Source: Phenylobacterium sp. (GTDB lineage Bacteria > Pseudomonadota > Alphaproteobacteria > Caulobacterales > Caulobacteraceae). From it: a DNA stretch of 64,000 bases. Of this stretch, positions 38,877-46,491 are shown in pieces (within the stretch, counting starts at the first letter, position 1; every line of letters begins with the position of its first letter). A program made the translations under genes and the position numbers. The stretch lies in the NCBI GenBank assembly GCA_017991675.1, contig JAGOQB010000009.1, positions 33,289 through 97,288 on the forward strand, in the 5' to 3' direction. The notes below the pieces were generated by a model. That model saw nothing but the letters and a program-made list of their open reading frames with translations, did not search any database and was not told the origin of the DNA.

Positions 38877-40370
38877 TCACGCGTCGACCAGGAACGACAG
38901 CTGGCGGTCAGCGCCGTCGTTGCGGCCCTCGGCGATCTCGCGATCCAGCAGGCGGGTCGGATAGTCGCCGGTGAAATAGTGGTCGGTGAACTGCGGGTTT
39001 GCCGGATCACGCGGCGCGGCCTGCATCGCGGCGTAGAGGCCGTCGACGGACAGGTAGCCCATGGTGTCGACCTCGAGGATCTTGGCGATCTCCTCGACCG
39101 ACTTGTTCGCCGCCAGCAGGTGCTCGCGGTCGGGCATGTCGATGCCGTAGTAGTCCGGCCACATGATCGGCGGCGAGGCCGAGCGGAGGTGGACTTCCTT
39201 GGCGCCGGCCTCGCGGACCATGCGGACGATCTTCAGCGAGGTGGTCCCGCGGACGATGGAGTCGTCGATCAGCACGACGCGCTTGCCCGCCAGGACGGCG
39301 CGGTTGGGGCTGTGCTTCATGCGCACGCCCAGTTCGCGGACGCCCTGGGTCGGCTGGATGAAGGTCCGGCCGACATAGTGGTTGCGGATGATGCCCATCT
39401 CGAAGGGCAGGCCGCTTTCCTGGGCGTAGCCGATGGCGGCCGGGACGCCGGAGTCGGGCACGGGGACGACGACGTCAGCCTCGACGCCGCTTTCCTGCGC
39501 CAGGCGACGGCCCATCCGCTTGCGCACTTCGTAGACCGAGCGGCCGTTCACGACGCTGTCCGGACGGGCGAAGTAGACGTACTCGAACACGCAGGGACGG
39601 GCCTGCGCGGCCGGGAACGGCTTTATGCTGCGGATGCCCTTGTGGTCGATGACGACGATCTCGCCATGCTCCACGTCGCGGACGAACTTGGCCCCGATCA
39701 TGTCGAGGGCGCAGGTCTCGGAGGCCAGCACCGGCTTGCCGTCGAGGTCGCCGAGCACCAGCGGGCGGATGCCCAGCGGGTCGCGCACGCCGATCAGCTT
39801 CTTGTTGGTCAGGGCGACGAGAGCGTAGCCGCCTTCGATCTTCGACAGGGCGTCGATGAAGCGGTCGACGAACTTGGCTTTCCGCGAGCGGGCCAGGAGG
39901 TGAAGGATCACCTCGGAGTCCGAGGTCGACTGGAAGATCGCGCCTTCGGCGACCAACTGCTCGCGCAGGGTCAGGAAGTTGGTGAGGTTGCCGTTGTGCG
40001 CCAGGGCCACGCCGCCGGCCTCGAGGTCGGCGAACATCGGCTGGACGTTGCGGATGAAGCTGCCGCCCGCGGTGGAGTAGCGGGTGTGGCCGATGGCCGA
40101 GTGGCCGGGCAGGCGGTCGACCAGGTCCGGGCCGGCGAAGGCGTCGCCGACATGGCCCATATGGCGCTCGGTATGGAAGCGCTGGCCGTCAAAGACCGCG
40201 ATGCCGCAGGCCTCCTGGCCGCGGTGTTGGAGGGCGTGCAGACCCAGCGCGGTGATCGCCGCCGCAGCGGCGGTGTCATAGACGCCGAACACCCCGCACT
40301 CGAGGCGGGGAGTGTCGTCGTCAGGATCGCGATAGGTCGGCTGGCGCCATCGATCTTGATCCTGAGTCAT
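38877..40370 (-). CDS. purF: Amidophosphoribosyltransferase
   Basis: First committed enzyme of de novo purine synthesis: PRPP + glutamine to phosphoribosylamine. The 497-residue protein has a propeptide before the catalytic Cys26 (RLECGVFGVYD), so processing is expected. The N-terminal amidotransferase domain includes HRGQEACGI and GHTRYSTAG, and the C-terminal phosphoribosyltransferase domain has the PRPP motif VVLIDDSIVRGTT. Its ATG overlaps the cvpA stop by 4 bp, so cvpA-purF are coupled as in E. coli. guaB and guaA elsewhere in the window are later steps of the same pathway. Confidence 0.96.
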   Translation of the reverse strand: MTQDQDRWRQPTYRDPDDDTPRLECGVFGVYDTAAAAAITALGLHALQHRGQEACGIAVFDGQRFHTERHMGHVGDAFAGPDLVDRLPGHSAIGHTRYSTAGGSFIRNVQPMFADLEAGGVALAHNGNLTNFLTLREQLVAEGAIFQSTSDSEVILHLLARSRKAKFVDRFIDALSKIEGGYALVALTNKKLIGVRDPLGIRPLVLGDLDGKPVLASETCALDMIGAKFVRDVEHGEIVVIDHKGIRSIKPFPAAQARPCVFEYVYFARPDSVVNGRSVYEVRKRMGRRLAQESGVEADVVVPVPDSGVPAAIGYAQESGLPFEMGIIRNHYVGRTFIQPTQGVRELGVRMKHSPNRAVLAGKRVVLIDDSIVRGTTSLKIVRMVREAGAKEVHLRSASPPIMWPDYYGIDMPDREHLLAANKSVEEIAKILEVDTMGYLSVDGLYAAMQAAPRDPANPQFTDHYFTGDYPTRLLDREIAEGRNDGADRQLSFLVDA

Positions 40371-41011
40371 CGGGATTTCTCCACCAGATCGTCGAGCCTG
40401 CGTCGTTCGCGCGGGTCATAGCCTTGGGCGTCCGCAGAGTCACCCCGGTCCGTCGCCGAACCTTCACGAACTGCGTCTCCAATTGAAGGCGCGAGTTTAC
40501 CTGCCATGTCTAAGCCCTTGGGCGCGAAGGCCTTTAGCGCTTTGGCCGCCGCGCTGGTCAGAGGATAAAACGCCGCACCCGTCATCCATTGCGGAACCCG
40601 GTCGGGCGGAGTCGCCGCCTGGAACGCCAAATGAAGGGCGCCCAGGACCACGAGCGCGCGCACGAGGCCGAATCCGAGACCGACGGATCGGTCCAGAACG
40701 CCCAGTACATGGGTGCTGTGCACGCCGCGCACCATGGCCCCGCCGGTGACGCGCAATGTCGCATAGACGACGATGAAGGCGGCGAGCCCGGCGACCACCG
40801 CGCCGGCCCAGGGCGGGTCCTCGATGAGGCTGCGGCCGATTGGGGCGGTCCAACGCAGGCCGAACACCGCGATGACGGCGGCCAGCACGAACGAGAGCGC
40901 GCGGACCATCTCGCGCGTCGCGCCGCTGAAGAAGCCGACGGCGGCCGAGGTCAGCAGGATCGCCAGGACGATGATGTCGAACCAGGGCAAGCCGGCTACT
41001 CCCACTGGCAT
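40367..41011 (-). CDS. cvpA: CvpA family membrane protein
   Basis: 214-residue inner-membrane protein of the CvpA (colicin V production) family with four N-terminal helices: LPWFDIIVLAILLTSAAVGFFSG is the usual opening, then VRALSFVLAAVIAVFGL and a Pro/Asp-rich C-terminus. Its role is poorly defined; it is linked to envelope homeostasis and is commonly encoded before purF. ATG 41011 overlaps radA by 16 bp; a GTG at 41005 is an alternative. Confidence 0.88.
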   Translation of the reverse strand: MPVGVAGLPWFDIIVLAILLTSAAVGFFSGATREMVRALSFVLAAVIAVFGLRWTAPIGRSLIEDPPWAGAVVAGLAAFIVVYATLRVTGGAMVRGVHSTHVLGVLDRSVGLGFGLVRALVVLGALHLAFQAATPPDRVPQWMTGAAFYPLTSAAAKALKAFAPKGLDMAGKLAPSIGDAVREGSATDRGDSADAQGYDPRERRRLDDLVEKSR

Positions 41012-42363
41012 TCGCCGATGCGGCGGATGGCGTCCGCCAGCCGGGGGGCGCCGGTGACCTTCATAGCCCCGCCGCCGTCGAGGCCTTGCGGGCCCAGCAC
41101 ATGCTTGAAGCCGAGCTTGGCGGCCTCCTTCATGCGGGAATCCATGCGGCTGACGGACCGAATGTCGCCCGACAGGCCGATTTCTCCGAACACCACGCAG
41201 TCCTGGGGCAGGGCCTCGTCCAGGGCTGAGGACGCCAGGGCGGCGGCGGCGGCGAGGTCGGCGGCCGGCTCGGTGACCCGCAGGCCGCCGGCGACGTTCA
41301 GGTAGACGTCGCGGTCGCCGAGCGCGAGCCCGCAACGGGCCTCCAGCACCGCTAGCACCATGGCCAACCGCCCGGAATCCCAGCCGACGACGGCGCGTCG
41401 CGGGGTGCCGTAGGCGGACGGGGCGACTAGGGCCTGGAACTCGACCAGCACCGGACGCGAGCCCTCGATGCCGGCGAATACCGCCGCGCCGGCGGCGCGC
41501 TCGCCCGAGGTGTCGAGGAACAGGGCCGAAGGGTTGCGCACCTCGCCGAGGCCGGCGTCGCCCATCTCGAAGACGCCGATCTCGTCGGTGGCCCCGAAGC
41601 GGTTCTTGGTCCCGCGCAGGATGCGGAACGGATAGCCGCGCTCGCCCTCGAAGGTCAGGACGGCGTCGACCATGTGCTCGACCACGCGGGGGCCGGCGAT
41701 GGCGCCGTCCTTGGTGACGTGGCCGACCAGGATCATGGCCACGGACTGCTTCTTGGCCAGCCGCACCAGCTCGCCGGCGGCGGCGCGGACCTGGGTGACC
41801 GAGCCGGGCGCGGCCTCGTGCGCGTCGCTCCACATGGTCTGAATGGAGTCGATGACGACGAGATCGAACTTCTCGCGCTTCAGGCTGTCGAGGATCTCGC
41901 GCAGCGAGGTTTCGGCGGCCAGCCGGACGGGCGCGTCGGCCAGGCCCATGCGCTGGGCGCGGCCGCGGACCTGCTCGACCGCCTCCTCGCCGGAGATGTA
42001 GGCGCAGCGCACGCCGCGGCGGGCGGCGTTGGCGGCCACCTGCAGCAACAGGGTCGACTTCCCGACGCCGGGATCGCCGCCGAGCAGGATGGCCGAGCCG
42101 GGCACCACGCCGCCGCCGCAGACACGGTCAAACTCCTCGACCCCGGTCGAGATGCGGGGCGGGGCGGGGACCTCGTCCTCCAGGCCCTGGAAGTTGACGC
42201 CGCGCGCGCGGCTGGCCTTGCTGGGCGCCAGCGCCCCCGGCGGGCGGCTCTGGACTTCCTCGACCAGGGTGTTCCAGGCGCTGCAGGCCGGGCACTGGCC
42301 AGCCCACTTGCTCTGCACCGCGCCGCAGGACTGGCAGACATAGACGGCGCCGTCGCGGGCCAT
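40996..42363 (-). CDS. radA: DNA repair protein RadA
   Basis: 455-residue RecA-like helicase that drives branch migration in recombinational repair. It has the N-terminal zinc finger (CQSCG...CPAC), Walker A GGDPGVGKST, the RadA-specific KNRFG motif (KNRFGATDEIG) and a C-terminal Lon-protease-like domain (about 300-455, DVYLNVAGGLRVTEPAADLA). It is the first gene of the minus-strand run radA-cvpA-purF, with short overlaps throughout. A 150-bp divergent promoter region separates it from the Yip1-like gene. Confidence 0.95.
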   Translation of the reverse strand: MARDGAVYVCQSCGAVQSKWAGQCPACSAWNTLVEEVQSRPPGALAPSKASRARGVNFQGLEDEVPAPPRISTGVEEFDRVCGGGVVPGSAILLGGDPGVGKSTLLLQVAANAARRGVRCAYISGEEAVEQVRGRAQRMGLADAPVRLAAETSLREILDSLKREKFDLVVIDSIQTMWSDAHEAAPGSVTQVRAAAGELVRLAKKQSVAMILVGHVTKDGAIAGPRVVEHMVDAVLTFEGERGYPFRILRGTKNRFGATDEIGVFEMGDAGLGEVRNPSALFLDTSGERAAGAAVFAGIEGSRPVLVEFQALVAPSAYGTPRRAVVGWDSGRLAMVLAVLEARCGLALGDRDVYLNVAGGLRVTEPAADLAAAAALASSALDEALPQDCVVFGEIGLSGDIRSVSRMDSRMKEAAKLGFKHVLGPQGLDGGGAMKVTGAPRLADAIRRIGECQWE

Positions 42364-42431
42364 GCGAACTCCGTGATTCGTACAAATGCGCAGTCTAGCG
42401 GCGCTTGCGGCGCAAGTCCGTCGCCCCGAAG

Positions 42432-42461
42432 TTGGCGTCCGTCGAATGGCGTGTGATAGAT
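42432..42461 (+). promoter_or_regulatory. Weak candidate promoter for the Yip1-like gene
   Basis: TTGGCG (42432-42437) and GATAGA/ATAGAT (42455-42461) with a 17-18-base spacer, about 55 bp before the start at 42514. Only three to four consensus bases match in each box. The rest of the 150-bp divergent gap (42364-42513) shows no gene. Confidence 0.25.
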
Positions 42462-42513
42462 TCCCGTTACGCGAGTACGGCGGTGAACTTTTTCCAAAGG
42501 GCTGGAGACATAG

Positions 42514-43686
42514 ATGAGCGCAGTGGAACCGGGGGCCGCGACGTCGGGGCTGGTCGAGCGGGTCAAATCGATTCTGTTGAAACCGGGCGCGACCTGGGAC
42601 GTGATCGACGCCGAGCCGGCGAGCACCGGCGGGCTATTCAAGAATTACGCGGCGATCCTGGCGCTGATCCCGGCGGTCTGCGGGCTGATCGGCGGCGCGG
42701 TGATCGGCGGCGCGTTCGGGATCAAGGTCCCGATCCTGTTCGGGGTGGTCGGCGCAGTCGTCGGCTATCTGCTGAACCTGGCCATGGTCTTCGTGATGGG
42801 CCTGATCATCGACGGCCTGGCGCCGTCGTTCGACGGTCAGAAGAACCAGACCCAGGCGATGAAGGTCGCGGTCTATTCGAGCACCGCCGGCTGGATCGCC
42901 GGGGTGTTCTCGCTGATCCCGATGCTGGGGCTGCTGGCGGTCCTCGGATCGCTCTATGGGCTGTACCTGCTGTATCTCGGCCTGCCGAAGCTGATGAAGG
43001 CGCCGCAGGAAAAGGCCTTCGGCTACACCGCGGTGGCGGTGATCGTGGCCATCGTGCTGTCGATCGTGATCGGCGCGGTGATGGGGGCGATCAGCACGTT
43101 CGGCATGGTCGGCATGGGGGCGGCCGGGGCGCTGAGCTCCAACACCGTGCAGATCGGCGACAAGTCGGTCGACCTCGGCAAGCTGGAGGAGGCTTCCAAG
43201 AAGATGGAGGCGGCCGCCAAGCAGATGGAAAGCGGCGAGGCGCCCGAGGCGGTGCAGCCGGACGTCCTGAAGGCCTATTTGCCTGACGGCGTCGCCGGCT
43301 ATGCGCGCACCGAGCTGACCACCGGGTCGGGCGGCGCGGCCGGTGTGGCCGGATCGACCGCCGAGGGCGTCTACACCAAGGGCGATGCGAAGATCCGGCT
43401 CAGCGTCACCGACCTGGGCGCGGCCGGCGCCCTGGCCGGCATGGCCAGCGCCTTCAACGTGCAGTCGTCGAGCGAGTCGGACGGCAAGTATGAGAAGGTC
43501 GGCAAGGTCGACGGGCGGATGACCCAGGAATCCTACGACAGCGCCACGCGCCAGGGGGAGTACAGCGTGCTGGTCGGCGACCGCTTCATGGTCGCCGCGC
43601 ATGGCGACGGCGCCAGCGTGAACGAACTGAAGTCGGCGGTCGCCGCCGTCGGTCCGGCCAAGCTGGAAGCGCTGTCGAAGGGCTAG
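42514..43686 (+). CDS. Yip1-family-like membrane protein with a soluble C-terminal domain
   Basis: 390-residue protein. Residues about 15-205 form five membrane helices and begin VERVKSILLKPGATWDVIDAEPAS, as in bacterial Yip1-domain proteins. After a coiled, Glu/Lys-rich linker (KLEEASKKMEAAAKQMESGE) there is a soluble domain of about 150 residues (VLKAYLPDGVAGYARTEL, GEYSVLVGDRFMVAAHGDGASV) that I do not recognise. Function unknown; Yip1 proteins sort membranes in eukaryotes but bacterial members are uncharacterised. It converges with the second alanine racemase, overlapping by 4 bp. Confidence 0.78.
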   Translation: MSAVEPGAATSGLVERVKSILLKPGATWDVIDAEPASTGGLFKNYAAILALIPAVCGLIGGAVIGGAFGIKVPILFGVVGAVVGYLLNLAMVFVMGLIIDGLAPSFDGQKNQTQAMKVAVYSSTAGWIAGVFSLIPMLGLLAVLGSLYGLYLLYLGLPKLMKAPQEKAFGYTAVAVIVAIVLSIVIGAVMGAISTFGMVGMGAAGALSSNTVQIGDKSVDLGKLEEASKKMEAAAKQMESGEAPEAVQPDVLKAYLPDGVAGYARTELTTGSGGAAGVAGSTAEGVYTKGDAKIRLSVTDLGAAGALAGMASAFNVQSSSESDGKYEKVGKVDGRMTQESYDSATRQGEYSVLVGDRFMVAAHGDGASVNELKSAVAAVGPAKLEALSKG

Positions 43687-44774
43687 ACTGCACCCAGATA
43701 GACGCGCTCGGCGCGGCCGCCCAGGCGCACGAGGCATTCGTGCGCCACGGTGCCCGCCGCCGTGGCGATGTCGTCGATCAGCACGTTGGGGCCCAGCAAC
43801 TCCACATAGTCGCCGATCGCAGCCGGCGATTGGCCCAGGTCGACGCCGATCAGGTCCATGGTCACGATCAGCACCTGGCGGCGCGCGCCGCCGTACCAGG
43901 CGTAGCCGCCGCGCTGTGAGGCGCGAATGACGCCGTCGGCGTAACCAGCGCCGACCACGGCCATGCGGATCGGACGATCAGCGACCAGGCGAGAGCCGTA
44001 GCCGACGATCTCGCCGGGCTGGATGTTGCGGATATAGAGGATCTTGGCCTCGAGCTTAGCCACCGCCTGGAGCCGCGGGTCGGGCCGCTCCTCGGGCCCG
44101 CCGCCGTAGAGGCTGATGCCGGGCCGGATGATGTCGGCGCGATAGGCCTTGTCCAGCATGATGCCGGCCGAGGCGGCGAAGCTGGCGCGGGCGTCGGGAA
44201 ATAGCGGCCGCACCTGGTTGAAGCGTTCCAGCTGCAGGGCGTTGCGGGCGTCGGCCGGATCGGTCGCCGAACCGAGATGGCTCATCAGGATCTTGACGTC
44301 GAGGTGGCGCAGGCGGTCGGGGGCGGCGGCCAATGCCTTGGCCTCGTCGAGCGTCACGCCCTGGCGGTTCATGCCGCTGTCGACCTGCAGGACCACCGGC
44401 AAGCGCCCGGTGGAGGCGGCGTAGGCGTTCGCCGCCTCGATCTGGGGCAGGCTCTCCAGCACGGGGGTCAGGTCGGAGGCGGCCAATCGCGGCCCGTCGC
44501 CGGGCAGAAAGCCGTCCAGCACGTAGATCGGCGCCGGGCGCTGGGGGCCGAGTTCGGCGCGCAGGGCCTCGCCCTCCGACAGCCGCGCGACGAAGAAGCC
44601 GCCGGCGCCTTCGGCCCACAGCCGGCGGCCGACCGGCCCGGCGCCCAGGCCATAGCCGTCCGCCTTGATGACCGGCGCAGTGTCCGCGCCCGGAGCGGCG
44701 GCCCGCAGAACGGCGAAGTTATGCGCGAGCGCGTCGAGGTCGATGGTCAGGCGCGCAGGTGAGGAGGAGGACAT
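43683..44774 (-). CDS. alr: Alanine racemase (biosynthetic-type candidate)
   Basis: 363-residue PLP enzyme with Lys37 in PVIKADGYGLG as the PLP lysine, EIVGYGSRLVA and a catalytic tyrosine region near the C-terminus. It differs clearly from the dad-type copy at 25135. Position beside dnaB is the usual place of the housekeeping alr in many alphaproteobacteria. It probably supplies D-alanine for peptidoglycan. It is 78 bp downstream of dnaB. Confidence 0.93.
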   Translation of the reverse strand: MSSSSPARLTIDLDALAHNFAVLRAAAPGADTAPVIKADGYGLGAGPVGRRLWAEGAGGFFVARLSEGEALRAELGPQRPAPIYVLDGFLPGDGPRLAASDLTPVLESLPQIEAANAYAASTGRLPVVLQVDSGMNRQGVTLDEAKALAAAPDRLRHLDVKILMSHLGSATDPADARNALQLERFNQVRPLFPDARASFAASAGIMLDKAYRADIIRPGISLYGGGPEERPDPRLQAVAKLEAKILYIRNIQPGEIVGYGSRLVADRPIRMAVVGAGYADGVIRASQRGGYAWYGGARRQVLIVTMDLIGVDLGQSPAAIGDYVELLGPNVLIDDIATAAGTVAHECLVRLGGRAERVYLGAV

Positions 44775-44852
44775 CGCCTGTCCCTTAGCCGAGGCGGCGC
44801 GGCGGCGCGAGGCCGGGCCTATTCCGTTTGGTGAGAGGGGCTTGCGCCGCGG

Positions 44853-46337
44853 TTAGTCGTCGGACGTGTAGAAGTGGCTGTGCGCCAGGTTGCCGAACTT
44901 GGTGATGTCCTCGTTGAAGGACAGCTTGACCGTGCCGATGGGACCGTGACGCTGCTTGGCGATGATCACGTCGGCGGTGCCCCGGACCTTGTCCATCTCT
45001 TCCTGCCAGGTCAGGTGCTCGGGCGTGCCTTCGCGCGGCTCGGAGCGGCCGAGGTAGTAGCTCTCGCGATAGATGAACATGACCATGTCGGCGTCCTGTT
45101 CGATCGAGCCCGATTCCCGCAGGTCGGAGAGCTGGGGCCGCTTGTCCTCGCGGTTTTCCACCTGGCGGGAGAGCTGCGAGAGCGCGATGACCGGCACGGC
45201 CAGTTCCTTGGCCAGGGCCTTCATCGACTGGGTGATCATCGAGACTTCCTGCACCCGGTTGTCGCTCTTGCCATCGCCGCCGGTGACCAGCTGGAGGTAG
45301 TCGATGACGATCAGGTCGAGGCCGTGGGTCCGCTTCAGGCGGCGCGCGCGCGCCGCTAGCTTGGCGATGGTGATGCCGCCGGTGGCGTCGATGAACAGCG
45401 GCGCGTCCTGGATCTCCAGAGCCGCGTCGCGGATGCGCCCGAACTCCAGGGCGTCGATCTCGCCCTTGCGCAGCTTGTCGCCGGAGACGCCGGAGACTTC
45501 GGCCAGCAGACGCATGGCCAGCTGGTCGGCGGACATTTCGAGCGAGAAGAACGCCACCACGCCGCCGGCCACGGTCTTCTTGGTGCCGTCCGGCTGCGGT
45601 TCCCAGGCGTAGTTGCGGGCCACGTCGAAGGCGACGTTACAGGCCAGCGAGGTCTTACCCATCGAGGGACGGGCGGCGAGGATCAGCAGGTCGGACGGAT
45701 GCAGGCCGCCGATCTTGCGGTCGAGGTCCAAGAGGCCGGTCGAGATGCCGGCCAGGCCGCCGTCGCGGGCGTGCGCTTCGGCGGCCAGGGTGACGGCGCC
45801 GTGCACGGCTTCGGAGAACGGGACGAAGCCCTGATTGTTGCCGCCGGATTCGGCCAGGGTGAACAGCTGGGCCTCGGCCGCCTCGATCTGGTCGCGGGCC
45901 GAGCGGTCGGCGTCGCCCTGCTGGGCGGTCAGGGCGATCTCGCCGCCGATGCGGATCAGGTCGCGACGCAGCGCCAGATCATAGACGGCGCGGGAATAGT
46001 CCGGGGCGTTGGCGGCGGGCGGGGCCCGGTCGACGAGGTCGGCGAGGTAGCGAATGCCGCCGAGCTCGTCGAAGGCCGGGTCGCGGTTGAACTGTTCGGC
46101 GAGCAGGATCGGTTCGGCCAGCTGGCCCTTGCGGACGGCCGACTCGATCGCCGTGAACAGCCGCTGATGGAAGGGCTCGTAGAAGTGCCGCGCCTGCAGG
46201 AAGTCGCCCAGCCGTTCGAAGGCGGCGTTGTCGTACAGCAGCACGCCGAGCAGGGCCTGTTCGGCCTCGATGTTCGCCGGCGCATGCGGGATGGCGGCGT
46301 CGTTCTGGGCGGGGCGAAGGTCGAGGGCGATGGACAT
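44853..46337 (-). CDS. dnaB: Replicative DNA helicase DnaB
   Basis: 494-residue hexameric helicase that unwinds DNA at the fork. The N-terminal primase-interacting domain starts NIEAEQALLGVLLYDN, and the RecA-like C-terminal domain has Walker A ARPSMGKTSLA and the DnaB motifs DLIVIDYLQLV and LSQLSRQVE. No intein is present: the motifs are uninterrupted and the length is normal. It lies upstream of alr on minus. In many bacteria it follows rplI, but here the ribosomal operon is 10 kb away. Confidence 0.96.
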   Translation of the reverse strand: MSIALDLRPAQNDAAIPHAPANIEAEQALLGVLLYDNAAFERLGDFLQARHFYEPFHQRLFTAIESAVRKGQLAEPILLAEQFNRDPAFDELGGIRYLADLVDRAPPAANAPDYSRAVYDLALRRDLIRIGGEIALTAQQGDADRSARDQIEAAEAQLFTLAESGGNNQGFVPFSEAVHGAVTLAAEAHARDGGLAGISTGLLDLDRKIGGLHPSDLLILAARPSMGKTSLACNVAFDVARNYAWEPQPDGTKKTVAGGVVAFFSLEMSADQLAMRLLAEVSGVSGDKLRKGEIDALEFGRIRDAALEIQDAPLFIDATGGITIAKLAARARRLKRTHGLDLIVIDYLQLVTGGDGKSDNRVQEVSMITQSMKALAKELAVPVIALSQLSRQVENREDKRPQLSDLRESGSIEQDADMVMFIYRESYYLGRSEPREGTPEHLTWQEEMDKVRGTADVIIAKQRHGPIGTVKLSFNEDITKFGNLAHSHFYTSDD

Positions 46338-46436
46338 CGCTTTACAGATACCTAACCCGGCGGGGGGCGGTCTGCGCCGATGTCGGCGGAACCCACAGGA
46401 GAAATGTCGCCCCTGTGGATAGCTCTCGAAACGACA

Positions 46437-46466
46437 GCGGCGCGGGCCTTGGTAGGCCCGCGCCGC
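46437..46466 (-). terminator. Strong hairpin downstream of the TonB-dependent receptor gene
   Basis: A perfect 12-bp GC stem (46437-46448 with 46455-46466, loop TTGGTA) about 25 bp after the receptor stop codon. No T-tract follows on the minus strand. A shorter repeat CCACAG...CTGTGG lies between this and the dnaB start; the 154-bp gap 46338-46491 holds no gene. Confidence 0.5.
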
Positions 46467-46491
46467 GTCAGTTCCGGACGTAGGTCTCAGC

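Noticed and set aside
40367-41833. 488-residue frame joining cvpA to antisense of radA
   Set aside because: Upstream part is off-frame radA; CvpA starts at 41011 with its usual first helix.
46338-46491. Small RNA or tRNA between dnaB and the receptor gene
   Set aside because: The hairpin is explained by receptor transcript termination; no cloverleaf or promoter is visible.
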